Shown: piece after piece, positions 1 to 6,317 of the stretch
How positions within the stretch are numbered: position 1 is the stretch's first letter
How the letters are laid out: each line of letters begins with the position of its first letter
Source: CAG-390 sp045544735
GTDB taxonomy: Bacteria; Bacillota; Clostridia; Oscillospirales; CAG-272
Direction: 5' to 3'
Length of the DNA stretch: 9,059 nt
Assembly: GCA_045544735.1 (NCBI GenBank)
Contig: JAZPZM010000140.1
Coordinates: forward strand, 1-9,059
The notes under the pieces: model-generated
Seen by the model: the letters and a program-made list of their open reading frames with translations, nothing else
Told to the model about the DNA's origin: nothing
Databases searched by the model: none
Program-made: the position numbers and the translations under genes

Positions 1-1026
1 CCAATCTTTTTGGATGTTGTATTCGATAACAACAGGCGCGAGCTTTTTCGCGGCGGTTTCTGTGATGCTCTCCACAAATTCCTTGCGGAGTTCATATGCT
101 CTCTTGGTGATATCACGCAGGGCGTCTTTGCGTTCACGCTCCTTTTCCTGTTCTCTCTGATATGCCGCCATTTTTTCTTCGTCCTCAGCATTTCGCTCTC
201 TGCGGAAATACACCGTCCCGCGATTGAAACCGAAGAACTGCATATCCTCGTCAATTACAAATTCAGAGGGCGCAACACTTGAACAGGTTGCATAAGGTCG
301 TGCGCTGTTGCGGTACTTGTCGTTTCCGAACACATCATTGTAGGCAATCTCGGTTAAACCTTTTTCAAGAAGCACCGCTCTCCAAAGCTCGCAGTTCTTT
401 TCTTCCTCCTGGCGCGTGATAGCCTGCTTGTACTGCCATTCAAAATTCGATGTGCCGATAATGTCTAACAGCTCGTTGCGCTTGTCAATGTCCTCGATCT
501 TGCTGAGGCGGTCAAGGTCCTCAAGAGTGATCTGTCTTGACGATGCCTTTTTCAGCTTGTCGCCATCAAGCTCCGCGAGCTTAATTCTGCGACGGACGGT
601 GGTCTTGGAGAAGCCTGTCTTTTCAGCGATACTGTCAATGCTCTCACCAAAATCAATCATCATTTGGAATGCCTGTGCCTGTTCGTACATCGTGAGGTCG
701 GAACGCTGCATATTTTCCAAGAGCATCGTGCCGATCTGCTCCTGCTCGGACATCTCGACAATCACACAGGGCAATTCGGTGAGCCCTGCGAGCTTCGATG
801 CGCCCATACGTCTGTGTCCGATGATTACGGTGTAGCCGCCTTCGGTGCGAGGCACAACGGTCAAGTTCTGCATTACGCCCTTGACCTTAATGCTCTCGGC
901 AAGCTCCGAGAGGTCGCCGAGGTCTTTTCGGGGGTTGTCGGGGTGAGGGTGCAGCTCGGTGATGGGTATGTAGACGAGTTTCTTTTCCACGCTCTCCGTG
1001 GTTTCGGTGTTGATTTTCTTTGCCAT
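1..1026 (-). CDS. ParB-like partition/CTP-switch family protein, partial at left edge
   Basis: The reading frame opens with ATG at 1026 and is still open at the window edge, giving 342 residues without a stop. The N-terminal half is a ParB/Srx (ParBc) domain: NPR at residues 31-33, GHRR at 70-73 and ENMQR at 105-109. These match the nucleotide-contacting motifs of ParB/Spo0J proteins, which are now known as CTP-dependent DNA clamps. A helix-turn-helix follows at about 128-150 (SIAEKTGFSKTTVRRR), as in KorB/ParB. The rest is charged and helical, with a lysine/glutamate-rich stretch near 280-310. The ribosome binding site AAAGGAGC is 6-7 nt from the ATG. It is the last early-operon gene seen, after RusA. 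No ParA is visible, so it may be a regulator or a replication or packaging accessory rather than a true partition protein. The family call is firm; the role is uncertain. Confidence 0.88.
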   Translation of the reverse strand, partial: MAKKINTETTESVEKKLVYIPITELHPHPDNPRKDLGDLSELAESIKVKGVMQNLTVVPRTEGGYTVIIGHRRMGASKLAGLTELPCVIVEMSEQEQIGTMLLENMQRSDLTMYEQAQAFQMMIDFGESIDSIAEKTGFSKTTVRRRIKLAELDGDKLKKASSRQITLEDLDRLSKIEDIDKRNELLDIIGTSNFEWQYKQAITRQEEEKNCELWRAVLLEKGLTEIAYNDVFGNDKYRNSARPYATCSSVAPSEFVIDEDMQFFGFNRGTVYFRRERNAEDEEKMAAYQREQEKERERKDALRDITKRAYELRKEFVESITETAAKKLAPVVIEYNIQKDW

Positions 1027-1047
1027 AAAATTGCTCCTTTTATGTGA

Positions 1048-1060
1048 CCGTATTATACGG
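1048..1060 (-). promoter_or_regulatory. 13-bp palindrome overlapping a possible -10 before the ParB-like gene
   Basis: The gap between RusA and the ParB-like gene holds CCGTATTATACGG, a perfect 6-bp inverted repeat around one base. On the minus strand it contains TATAAT (1052-1057), about 25 nt from the ParB-like start codon. No convincing -35 lies 17 nt upstream. It could be a weak promoter with an operator, possibly for self-regulation by the HTH protein that follows, or chance. Confidence 0.3.
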
Positions 1061-1077
1061 CGCGGTCCCGCTCGATA

Positions 1078-1494
1078 TTAGATTGTTGCAATTTGCAAGA
1101 TAACCTCCGTGCGAGGATTATCTGAATAGAATTTTCTGACCTGCGCATCAACGATACACTTGTCGTCGTCATAAGCAACGCCGTTGAGCGCATCTGCGAT
1201 CAGTTTGCCGATATTGTCAAAATCGGGTTTGACAGTCGGCCGTATTTCACCGCTTCGCATTTTCTGCTGAACGGTTTTGGGTTTGCTTTTCGGGACAGGA
1301 AGATACGCTATCACTCGCATATCCACGTATGTACCACTTGGGAAACGGTAAGCACCGCAGGCTTGCCTATATGCCCACGCTACCGCGTTTTTGTGATTGC
1401 GCGTCTTTTCGGGAACGTATGTTGCGCCGGTGCGGCGGTTTTGTCCTGTGCGTTCCCATCCGAACGGTTTGCCGGGTACGGTGAAGCGTATCAT
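1078..1494 (-). CDS. rusA: RusA-family Holliday junction resolvase
   Basis: This 138-aa protein has the RusA signature: KPDFDN at residues 89-94, K97, then DALNG at 101-105 and the acidic cluster D109-D111 (YDDDKCIVDAQ). In RusA these aspartates bind the metal that cleaves four-way junctions symmetrically, and the lysine is also essential. The length is normal for the family (about 120-140 aa). The start ATG (1494) overlaps the stop of the upstream gene as ATGA, with GGAGG 7 nt ahead inside that gene, so translation is probably coupled. Its likely job is to resolve branched DNA made during phage replication and recombination before packaging. All expected catalytic residues appear to be present. 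Confidence 0.95.
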   Translation of the reverse strand: MIRFTVPGKPFGWERTGQNRRTGATYVPEKTRNHKNAVAWAYRQACGAYRFPSGTYVDMRVIAYLPVPKSKPKTVQQKMRSGEIRPTVKPDFDNIGKLIADALNGVAYDDDKCIVDAQVRKFYSDNPRTEVILQIATI

Positions 1495-2144
1495 TTCTTA
1501 TCCTCCAATAGATTTGGTGTTTCGGGTGCATCGAGGCTTTCATAGCCGCGCCTCAATATGCGCTCAAATTGTTCGTCCTCTTTCCTGCGGATATTTTGCG
1601 CTTCCAAGAGGAAAGTATCTGTTTCGGGGTGGAGTTGGCGCACCTTGTTTATCGTCGCTGAGAGAGCCGCAGGGAGCGTTCCCGCCTGTAATGCTCGTTC
1701 GTATGCAGGCTTGTAAAGGTCCATAAACGCCACGCGGTCAAGACCGTCCTTGTTGCCGGCATAACTGCCTCGGCTTAATTCCTTAAGGTGTCCCCATCCG
1801 ATTGTTTCCACAACCCTCTCTATCAGAGGGGGGAATTTCGGGCGTCCCCATCCCCATTGATCCACTCCGTGCATAACGTCCGCAACTGCCGTCCATGCGA
1901 CGTCGGGCGGTATCAGTTCGGGGTGGAGCATTTCAGCCATCGCCCCTCTGATTTCCGCTATGCTCGGTGGCCATTTGTTGCTCGCTATGTGTTTCATCAC
2001 CGCGAGCTCGACGGCGGTTTTATCGTCGTCCTTGAAGAGCGCATACCAAGCTGTTACCATTCCAGGTATGCTTTCCTCTTTGAAGTGGTTGGGATAGGAC
2101 ATCACGATCACCGTTACAATGTCGAGAAGTTCTGCCTTTTTCAT
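1491..2144 (-). CDS. G39P-like replicative helicase loader/inhibitor
   Basis: This 217-aa protein resembles the helicase loader/inhibitor family typified by SPP1 G39P. The N-terminal helical region has a WYALFKD segment (33-39) followed by KWPPSIAEIR (57-66), the pattern seen in these loaders. A second block, at about 82-122, contains AWTAVADVMHG, FPPLIERVVETIGW and HLKEL, a layout common in clostridial phage homologues. Family members hold the hexameric DnaB-type helicase inactive and hand it to the origin-bound initiator. The gene overlaps the replisome organiser stop as ATGA, with GGAGG about 10 nt upstream, and is followed by RusA with another ATGA overlap. No helicase gene is in the window, so it probably loads a host helicase or one encoded to the left. 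The assignment rests on motif resemblance, not on a database search. Confidence 0.72.
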   Translation of the reverse strand: MKKAELLDIVTVIVMSYPNHFKEESIPGMVTAWYALFKDDDKTAVELAVMKHIASNKWPPSIAEIRGAMAEMLHPELIPPDVAWTAVADVMHGVDQWGWGRPKFPPLIERVVETIGWGHLKELSRGSYAGNKDGLDRVAFMDLYKPAYERALQAGTLPAALSATINKVRQLHPETDTFLLEAQNIRRKEDEQFERILRRGYESLDAPETPNLLEDKK

Positions 2145-3067
2145 TCATCGCATTCCTCCCGCATTCTCGCGAGGACGCCAAGCGCTCCTGTCGGCTGTCC
2201 TGTTTGTGCCGTAGGCTTATCGTCGTACTTATGTTCAAGGATTTTGGATATGTTGGTAGGTCGCATCATCCAATCGAAGTCAGCGTGCCAATTACGTCCA
2301 TTCTCGCCTTTCATAAAGGACGAAGCCTGTGCTATTCTGAATACTTGCTCAAAGACTGCGATATCACCGTATTTTCTCCACCGAGCCGCAACCGCCTTTT
2401 TCCGTTCACCGTCTATGTCCTCAATGCGAGGGTAAGACACACAGATCTGATGATACAGGTCCATAATCTTTTTGAACGGACACGGAGGGAGGCGAGAGGG
2501 GCGCGGTGCCGTTTCCGCTTGCGGAACGGCTATATCCTCTCCCTCTATCTCTCGCTCTTCATCTCTGATATCTGTATCTCTAATATCTAATATCTTATCT
2601 CTATTCTCTGTGGACACATCTTCGGACACATCACTGTACACATTGTGTTCAGTGTTGTGTTCGGGTGGCAGGAGCGATTGGCTTTGCTGTTGCGCTCGCA
2701 ATCTGCGGTTTCGCTCGGCGTAGTCTGTTTCGCTCCCGACAAGGTTTTTGTGATCGGAGAGAACGAGGACTCCGTCCTGGTCTTCGTATATCAGACCAAA
2801 GGAACGGTAGAGATTGAGAGCCACGCGGATAGTGTCAGCAGAAAACCATTTGCAATCCCTCTGTATCTTTTCGACATCGTAAGGGATAAGGATTTCTCCG
2901 ATTTGCCGCGAGAGCTTCCCGTCTGTGTTGATGGTCTTAAGGCAGAGCATTTGATACAGGACAACGTAGTTTGCACCGTTCGGTTGGCTCATAAGGTAGT
3001 CAACCGTGTCGGAGGACATAAACGACTCTTTGAGCTTTATCCAATAGTATCGTTTGCCTGTTGCCAT
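2141..3067 (-). CDS. Phage replisome organiser (replication initiator)
   Basis: This 308-aa protein starts with a phage replisome-organiser N-terminal domain at residues 6-125. It opens YYWIKLKESF, contains the winged-helix-like GANYVVLYQMLCLKTINTDG segment, and ends near LSDHKNLVGSETDYAERNRR. A low-complexity acidic linker follows at 130-190, then a C-terminal DnaD-like region at 195-282 ending in NWHADFDWMMRPTNISKILE, the usual tail of these initiators. Such proteins bind the phage origin and recruit the helicase-loader complex. The gene lies 15 nt after SSB with a weak ribosome site (GGGGTG) and overlaps the loader gene by 4 nt. The linker-coding DNA holds iterons, an AT-rich stretch and an inverted repeat, so the gene probably also carries the origin. 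The peptide there is correspondingly repetitive (EHNTEHN, SDVSEDVS). Confidence 0.88.
   Translation of the reverse strand: MATGKRYYWIKLKESFMSSDTVDYLMSQPNGANYVVLYQMLCLKTINTDGKLSRQIGEILIPYDVEKIQRDCKWFSADTIRVALNLYRSFGLIYEDQDGVLVLSDHKNLVGSETDYAERNRRLRAQQQSQSLLPPEHNTEHNVYSDVSEDVSTENRDKILDIRDTDIRDEEREIEGEDIAVPQAETAPRPSRLPPCPFKKIMDLYHQICVSYPRIEDIDGERKKAVAARWRKYGDIAVFEQVFRIAQASSFMKGENGRNWHADFDWMMRPTNISKILEHKYDDKPTAQTGQPTGALGVLARMREECDE
2508..2662. other. Candidate phage replication origin inside the replisome-organiser gene
   Basis: Three ordered elements lie in the linker-coding part of the initiator gene. Five iterons lie at 2612-2662. An AT-rich tract lies at about 2561-2610: roughly 72% A+T, rising to about 85% over 2581-2600, with TATCT at 2569, 2575, 2584, 2591 and 2596 and one more at 2546. 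A long inverted repeat lies at 2508-2530: GCCGTT(T)CCGC against GCGGAACGGC, 10-bp arms with one bulged T, flanking a central TT (9 bp if CTTG is the loop). This is the same order as lambda ori inside gene O: iterons, AT-rich unwinding region, palindrome. The element lies in a poorly constrained acidic linker. It is inferred from layout only. Confidence 0.55.
2612..2662. repeat. 12-bp-phased GNACACA iterons, three direct and two inverted
   Basis: GGACACA occurs at 2612-2618 and 2624-2630, with GTACACA at 2636-2642, each exactly 12 bp apart. The inverted form TGTGTTC occurs at 2644-2650 and 2656-2662, again 12 bp apart. Twelve bp is four codons, so the repeats also make four-residue peptide repeats (PEHN/TEHN, SDVS/EDVS) around residues 136-152. 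Iterons of this kind are normally initiator-binding sites. A pure protein-level tandem duplication is the alternative, but it would not by itself predict the inverted copies. Confidence 0.6.
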
Positions 3068-3082
3068 TTGCTACACCCCATT

Positions 3083-3541
3083 TCAGAACGGCAAATCGTC
3101 GTCGGGATTGATTTCCTCAAATTTTGGTGCAGCCGCAGGCGCGTAGGCATCGGGTACATATCCTGTCGTGCCGGGGATAAACGAGCCATTCGCCGCAGGC
3201 TGATTGTCGGACTTGCTATCTATGAACATAGCTTTATCCACAACAACCTCGGTGGCGTAACGCTTCTGATTTTGCTGATCTGTCCAAGACCTTTTTTGAA
3301 GAGAACCGATAACGCAAATCGCCGAGCCTTTTTTGAAATAGCGTGTGATAAATTCGGCATTCTGTCGCCAAGCAATGATGTCTATGAAATCGGGTTTCTG
3401 CTGTTCTTGGTCTTTGGCGTACTCACGGTTAACTGCGATAGAAAACGATGTTACAGAAATTCCGCTTTGAGTCTGTCTCAGTTCGGGATCAGCGGTGATA
3501 TGCCCCGCAAGTATAACTCTGTTGAGATTGAGGCAGCTCAT
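3083..3541 (-). CDS. ssb: Single-stranded DNA-binding protein
   Basis: This 152-aa protein has an OB fold at residues 1-108: LNRVILAGHITADPELR at the start, the FSIAVNREY strand, DFIDIIAWRQNAEF at 51-64, and GSLQKRSWTDQ..QKRYATEVVVD. A glycine/proline/alanine linker follows, then the acidic tip DDDLPF (147-152), which in SSBs docks partner proteins such as recombinases, helicases and nucleases. It binds single-stranded DNA as an oligomer (tetramer in bacterial relatives). The start ATG (3541) overlaps the preceding 58-aa gene as ATGA, with AAGGAGG 7 nt upstream. Its place between the annealing-recombination genes and the replisome organiser fits a role in both processes. Length and motifs are normal for bacterial-type SSBs. 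Confidence 0.97.
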   Translation of the reverse strand: MSCLNLNRVILAGHITADPELRQTQSGISVTSFSIAVNREYAKDQEQQKPDFIDIIAWRQNAEFITRYFKKGSAICVIGSLQKRSWTDQQNQKRYATEVVVDKAMFIDSKSDNQPAANGSFIPGTTGYVPDAYAPAAAPKFEEINPDDDLPF

Positions 3542-3714
3542 TTTTCTTCCTCCTTGATGATGTCATAGGTGATTACGTAGTCCACCTCGTCAATGGTTAA
3601 CGTCACCTGTGCGCTTGTAACTCCGAGGCTCATCATAGTGTTAATGGCTTCGATTACCTGCACAGGAACATCCTGTCCGTTGTCGCCGATCCTGATGATA
3701 ACATTAGCCATCAT
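3538..3714 (-). CDS. Small conserved-looking phage protein, unknown (58 aa)
   Basis: I do not recognise this protein. The start is set by AAAGGAGG nine nt before the first of two adjacent ATG codons (3714 and 3711). The frame is open further upstream, but those residues are arginine/serine-rich and lie antisense-free within the coding part of the previous gene, so they are probably not translated. The peptide begins MMANVIIRIGDNGQDVPVQV and has a beta-strand, helix, two-strand look (VIIRIGD, VIEAINTMMSLGV, AQVTLTIDEVDYVITYDI), ending in lysine/glutamate. It overlaps the previous gene by 11 nt and SSB by ATGA, so it belongs to the SSB translation unit. It could be a small DNA- or SSB-associated accessory factor; this is a guess from position only. 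Confidence 0.75.
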   Translation of the reverse strand: MMANVIIRIGDNGQDVPVQVIEAINTMMSLGVTSAQVTLTIDEVDYVITYDIIKEEEK

Positions 3715-4021
3715 TCTGCACGTCCTCCTTTTTGGGATCCTCTTTCGGCTCTTCCTCGCCAAAGAGAGCTTTTGCAAATTCCTCGACCTCGTGCGAATAG
3801 TGCGACTTTCCGAGGAACTTCTTGAATACCTTGACCGCAAATGCGTTTTCCACAAGGGCGCGGTATTCTGCGAGAGGGATTTCCACCTTCTGCTTGGGTT
3901 TCAGAATGAACTCGATGGAACTCTCCTGCAGGGCGGGAATGCCCTTGGAGTCTTTCATCCAATCGTAGCGGTCAGATCTGTTCGGGGTGTTCTGCTTATT
4001 GTGCTTCTTACTTTTGCTCAT
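3704..4021 (-). CDS. Hypothetical phage protein with acidic tail (105 aa)
   Basis: No family is recognised. The N-terminus is short, basic and hydrophilic (MSKSKKHNKQNTPNRSDRYDW), a strand/helix region follows (IEFILKPKQKVEIPLAEYRALVENAFAV in part, about 36-63), then FAKALFGEEEPKEDPKKED and an acidic end. No membrane segment or signal peptide is seen. AAAGGAG precedes the ATG (4021) by 7 nt, and the start overlaps the end of the NinB-like gene by 14 nt. It sits between recombination genes and SSB, which suggests an accessory role in DNA metabolism without identifying it. Confidence 0.8.
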   Translation of the reverse strand: MSKSKKHNKQNTPNRSDRYDWMKDSKGIPALQESSIEFILKPKQKVEIPLAEYRALVENAFAVKVFKKFLGKSHYSHEVEEFAKALFGEEEPKEDPKKEDVQNDG

Positions 4022-4589
4022 TGTGTTTCTCCTTTGCTTTCACTCGGGCGTCTTCTTCTGCCCAGAGCGCTTTTATTTTTGCAATTTGTTCGGGTGTGTC
4101 GGTTTCGATGCCGAGCTCTTGGCAATCTTGAACGAGGTTGTCAATGAGGCGCGACATCTGCTTGGAATTGTAACGGCTACTGCCGTAATAAAAACGGATA
4201 ATGACGTTCTCGCCATTCTTGCTATAATCGACCTGCTCTGTAAGCCAACCTGTACCGAGCATTTCCCACGCGGTAGAGAACGTCTTTGCGGTGTCGGGGT
4301 CAAGCTCCTTGTCAACCCACACGCCAATCTCGCGGATAGCTTCGCGGTACACGACGATTTTGGTGTGCTTGACCTTTTCATCGCTCAACCGTTGAGCAAT
4401 CTTTTCACAGAGTACCCAACAGTATTTGTTGGCTTCATTGGAGCGCATCTTACGGTGCTTCTTGATTTCGATATCCACATCAAAATCTTTCAACTCGTCA
4501 AAGCGCTCCGTGAAGTCGGCATCGACGGCGAGAGTGATTATCTGCTCGCCGTTTCTGCCGAAAGAGAGGTCTTTCAACCTACCCGTCAT
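4008..4589 (-). CDS. NinB/Orf-like recombination accessory protein (tentative)
   Basis: The protein is 193 aa from ATG 4589. A central segment KKHRKMRSNEANKYCWVLCEKIA (43-65) recalls the R-S-x-x-Q/E-N-x-x-Y-W helix of lambda NinB (Orf), a single-strand-binding recombination mediator. The C-terminal part YYGSSRYNSKQMSRLIDNLVQDCQELGIET (134-163) matches the region after it in clostridial phage homologues, as I remember them. Two starts compete. ATG 4589 makes an ATGA overlap with the nuclease gene, as elsewhere in the operon. GTG 4601 would add four residues and has GAGG 4 nt upstream. The gene lies between the nuclease and SSB, consistent with a mediator acting on SSB-coated DNA. Annotation pipelines often leave this family as hypothetical, so the function is an inference. 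Confidence 0.6.
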   Translation of the reverse strand: MTGRLKDLSFGRNGEQIITLAVDADFTERFDELKDFDVDIEIKKHRKMRSNEANKYCWVLCEKIAQRLSDEKVKHTKIVVYREAIREIGVWVDKELDPDTAKTFSTAWEMLGTGWLTEQVDYSKNGENVIIRFYYGSSRYNSKQMSRLIDNLVQDCQELGIETDTPEQIAKIKALWAEEDARVKAKEKHNEQK

Positions 4590-5203
4590 AGAGCAAGCCA
4601 CTTTTCCTCGTAAATCGACATAAGGCCCATAGCCTCAATCGACTCAAGGAACTCCGCGGCAATTTCTTCAAAGGGTCGGGAGGTCTTGGGGGTGTACGTT
4701 TCGGTGTAGATATCCTCACCGTCAGACACAAGGTAATCAAAGCGGTACGCTTCGGGAACGATGAAGAAATACGCGGAATGCTGTGCGCTATCAAGATACT
4801 TTCCTGCAAGTTCAGCAGAATTGAAACTCTTGTTAGAAAATTTCACGTCGGTAATCACGCCCGCTTTGAGAGCGTCCAAAACGCCGTACACGAGAAGAGT
4901 TTTTCCACCCACCGTACACTCGCGTTGCGCCTTTACCTGCGTTTGAGCGCCTTTTATGACCGTTGCAACAGCCTTTATACCGTTCTCCCAAGAGGGATGG
5001 GGAGTTCTCGGAACTCCCGCAGCCTCTGCGTAAACCTCGTTCTCAAAATCAATGCCGTTCTGCATTTCGGGAGTGGTCTCCTTGGGAACACGGTTAAGAG
5101 CGTTCAAAAATTCTTCGTAGGCTTCCTCAGCGCAAGACTCATAACAGGTATGAGCGTAGCTCCACGCGGAGAGGAGCGACTGCGTAATGAGGTATCTTGC
5201 CAT
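4586..5203 (-). CDS. PD-(D/E)XK superfamily nuclease
   Basis: This 205-aa protein carries the core of a PD-(D/E)XK nuclease. It has an N-terminal acidic helix with FENEVY (E54), GVLDAL (D110), the paired TDVK (D119, K121) on the next strand, and QHSAYF (Q141), the glutamine motif typical of RecB/Cas4/lambda-exonuclease-like members. These residues would bind Mg and cut DNA. The N-terminal SLLSAWSYAHTC segment resembles the substrate-entry region of Cas4-like proteins, but the four cysteines of an iron-sulphur Cas4 are not laid out here (C20, C24 and C96 only). It starts by TAATG overlap with the stop of the Sak4-like gene, with GGAGG 7 nt upstream. Next to a recombinase, it is best read as the resecting exonuclease of a phage recombination pair. 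Substrate polarity cannot be read from sequence. Confidence 0.85.
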   Translation of the reverse strand: MARYLITQSLLSAWSYAHTCYESCAEEAYEEFLNALNRVPKETTPEMQNGIDFENEVYAEAAGVPRTPHPSWENGIKAVATVIKGAQTQVKAQRECTVGGKTLLVYGVLDALKAGVITDVKFSNKSFNSAELAGKYLDSAQHSAYFFIVPEAYRFDYLVSDGEDIYTETYTPKTSRPFEEIAAEFLESIEAMGLMSIYEEKWLAL

Positions 5204-6150
5204 TACTTCGCCTCCGGTACTTTGTACGCCTTGGCGGTCTTATCCCATACAAAGCCGAGCTCGGTCGCCTTGGCGTTCAGCATTGCGCTTGCTTCCTTCT
5301 TGGAGGTCAGCGCGTGTTCAAGTGTGGGGAGTGTCTGAGCGGCGGCGGTGGCTTCGTCAACAGTGCTGATGCCGTCAATGATTTTGTGTACCTCCACCAT
5401 TACCGCGTCGTACTGTTCTTTCACAGGAGCAAACGCCGCATTGTCGGCTTCGATGTTCGCCCTTGCTTCGTTGAACAGACGAGTGAGAAAATCGTTCTTG
5501 TCATTGGGACCGATTGTGGGGATTTCACGCATTCCCTCGATACCGTAACAACCCTTTGCAAAGAATTCGTCGGTGGGAGTGAAATTGATAGTACGGCGCG
5601 TGCCGATCATCTGCATATAACCGCCGAGGTCGCAAGGCTGCCATACGAGGTTTCTCGCGGCACCTTCGCACTGCAATCTCTGCTGAGGATTGCCGTCCTT
5701 GTCCTTCTGCTCGTCAGAGTGGAAGATGTAGATCACGTTCTTGTTGAGGACGTCGCGGACGTGGTTGGTGAAGCGTTGGAATTCCTGCTTGACCGCACCG
5801 AAGCCTTTGAGGGAGAGGGCGCCGTTCTTCTGCTTGTTGACCGTAGGATTGGTGCGCATTGCCCAGTCCTGCAGATATGTAACAAAGGATCCTCCTGTGT
5901 CGATGATAAGGGTCTGACACTCTTTGACCTCGGGGAGCTGAATATCGTCAAGCACCTCTTCATAGGTGGCGCTCACGATCGTGGGCTTACGATGATACGC
6001 CTTGACACGAGCAATGCCGCGGTCAAAGTCGATCAGAATGGGATCGGGGGCAGAGAGCGCAAGAGTGGTCTTACCAAGTCCGGGGGATCCGTAGATAATC
6101 ATAGAGAATTTCTTGTCGTTAAAGGTCATTTCAGTAGGTTGCTTAATCAT
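5203..6150 (-). CDS. Sak4-like RecA-fold ATPase, phage single-strand annealing recombinase
   Basis: Taken from ATG 6150 the protein is 315 aa. Walker A is GSPGLGKT (21-28) and Walker B is TLIIDT (80-85, D84). The polar strand IYIFHSDEQKD (about 140-150) follows, with RRTINFTPTDEFFAK and the terminal helices typical of phage ATP-binding proteins of the AAA_24/Sak4 type. Sak4 proteins are short RecA-like ATPases that promote annealing and recombination together with SSB. ATG 6150 makes an ATGA overlap with the upstream 56-aa gene and lies 10 nt from AAAGGA. ATG 6156 is the alternative, adding two residues with only 4 nt spacing. The neighbouring nuclease and SSB support the recombination role. 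The C-terminal 80 residues are helical and probably not part of the ATPase core. Confidence 0.86.
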   Translation of the reverse strand: MIKQPTEMTFNDKKFSMIIYGSPGLGKTTLALSAPDPILIDFDRGIARVKAYHRKPTIVSATYEEVLDDIQLPEVKECQTLIIDTGGSFVTYLQDWAMRTNPTVNKQKNGALSLKGFGAVKQEFQRFTNHVRDVLNKNVIYIFHSDEQKDKDGNPQQRLQCEGAARNLVWQPCDLGGYMQMIGTRRTINFTPTDEFFAKGCYGIEGMREIPTIGPNDKNDFLTRLFNEARANIEADNAAFAPVKEQYDAVMVEVHKIIDGISTVDEATAAAQTLPTLEHALTSKKEASAMLNAKATELGFVWDKTAKAYKVPEAK

Positions 6151-6317
6151 TTGCATTTGTTCCTTTCTGCATTTTCAAATTTTTTAATGGTTTTCAAAAG
6201 AGATTTGCGAGCTTTACACAGGCTTGTGTAATATCTCGTGTATGCGTGGTCGCACGCTTCGGCGTATTCGATTGCCTCCTCGACTTCGCGTAGGGTTGCG
6301 TAGAGCTTATCAAGCAT
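6147..6317 (-). CDS. Small helical protein, unknown (56 aa)
   Basis: No family is recognised. The start is fixed by AAAGGAGG followed 9 nt later by ATG at 6317; the open frame extends upstream but overlaps the zinc-ribbon gene heavily and lacks a ribosome site. The peptide (MLDKLYATLREVEEAIEYAE...) looks fully alpha-helical: an acidic first helix, then a basic second one ending KSLLKTIKKFENAERNKCK, so it is possibly a helical hairpin that dimerises. It overlaps the zinc-ribbon gene by 8 nt and the Sak4-like gene by 4 nt, which places it in the recombination translation unit. Confidence 0.75.
   Translation of the reverse strand: MLDKLYATLREVEEAIEYAEACDHAYTRYYTSLCKARKSLLKTIKKFENAERNKCK

Noticed and set aside
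2546..2662. Short regular repeats considered as a CRISPR array
   Set aside because: Units are only 5-7 bp with 12-bp phasing inside a gene. There are no long repeats or spacers. Iterons are the better reading.
2645..3568. Long plus-strand open frame (307 codons) opposite the replisome organiser and SSB
   Set aside because: It spans two well-supported minus-strand genes, lacks a ribosome site, and has no coherent domain.
4586..5203. Nuclease considered as a true Cas4
   Set aside because: No four-cysteine iron-sulphur layout, and no cas genes or repeat array nearby. Only the general PD-(D/E)XK assignment is supported.
5197..6231. Long plus-strand open frame (344 codons) opposite the Sak4-like gene
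   Set aside because: It is antisense to a gene with clear Walker motifs, has no ribosome binding site, and its peptide shows no recognisable domain. It is a by-product of codon bias.
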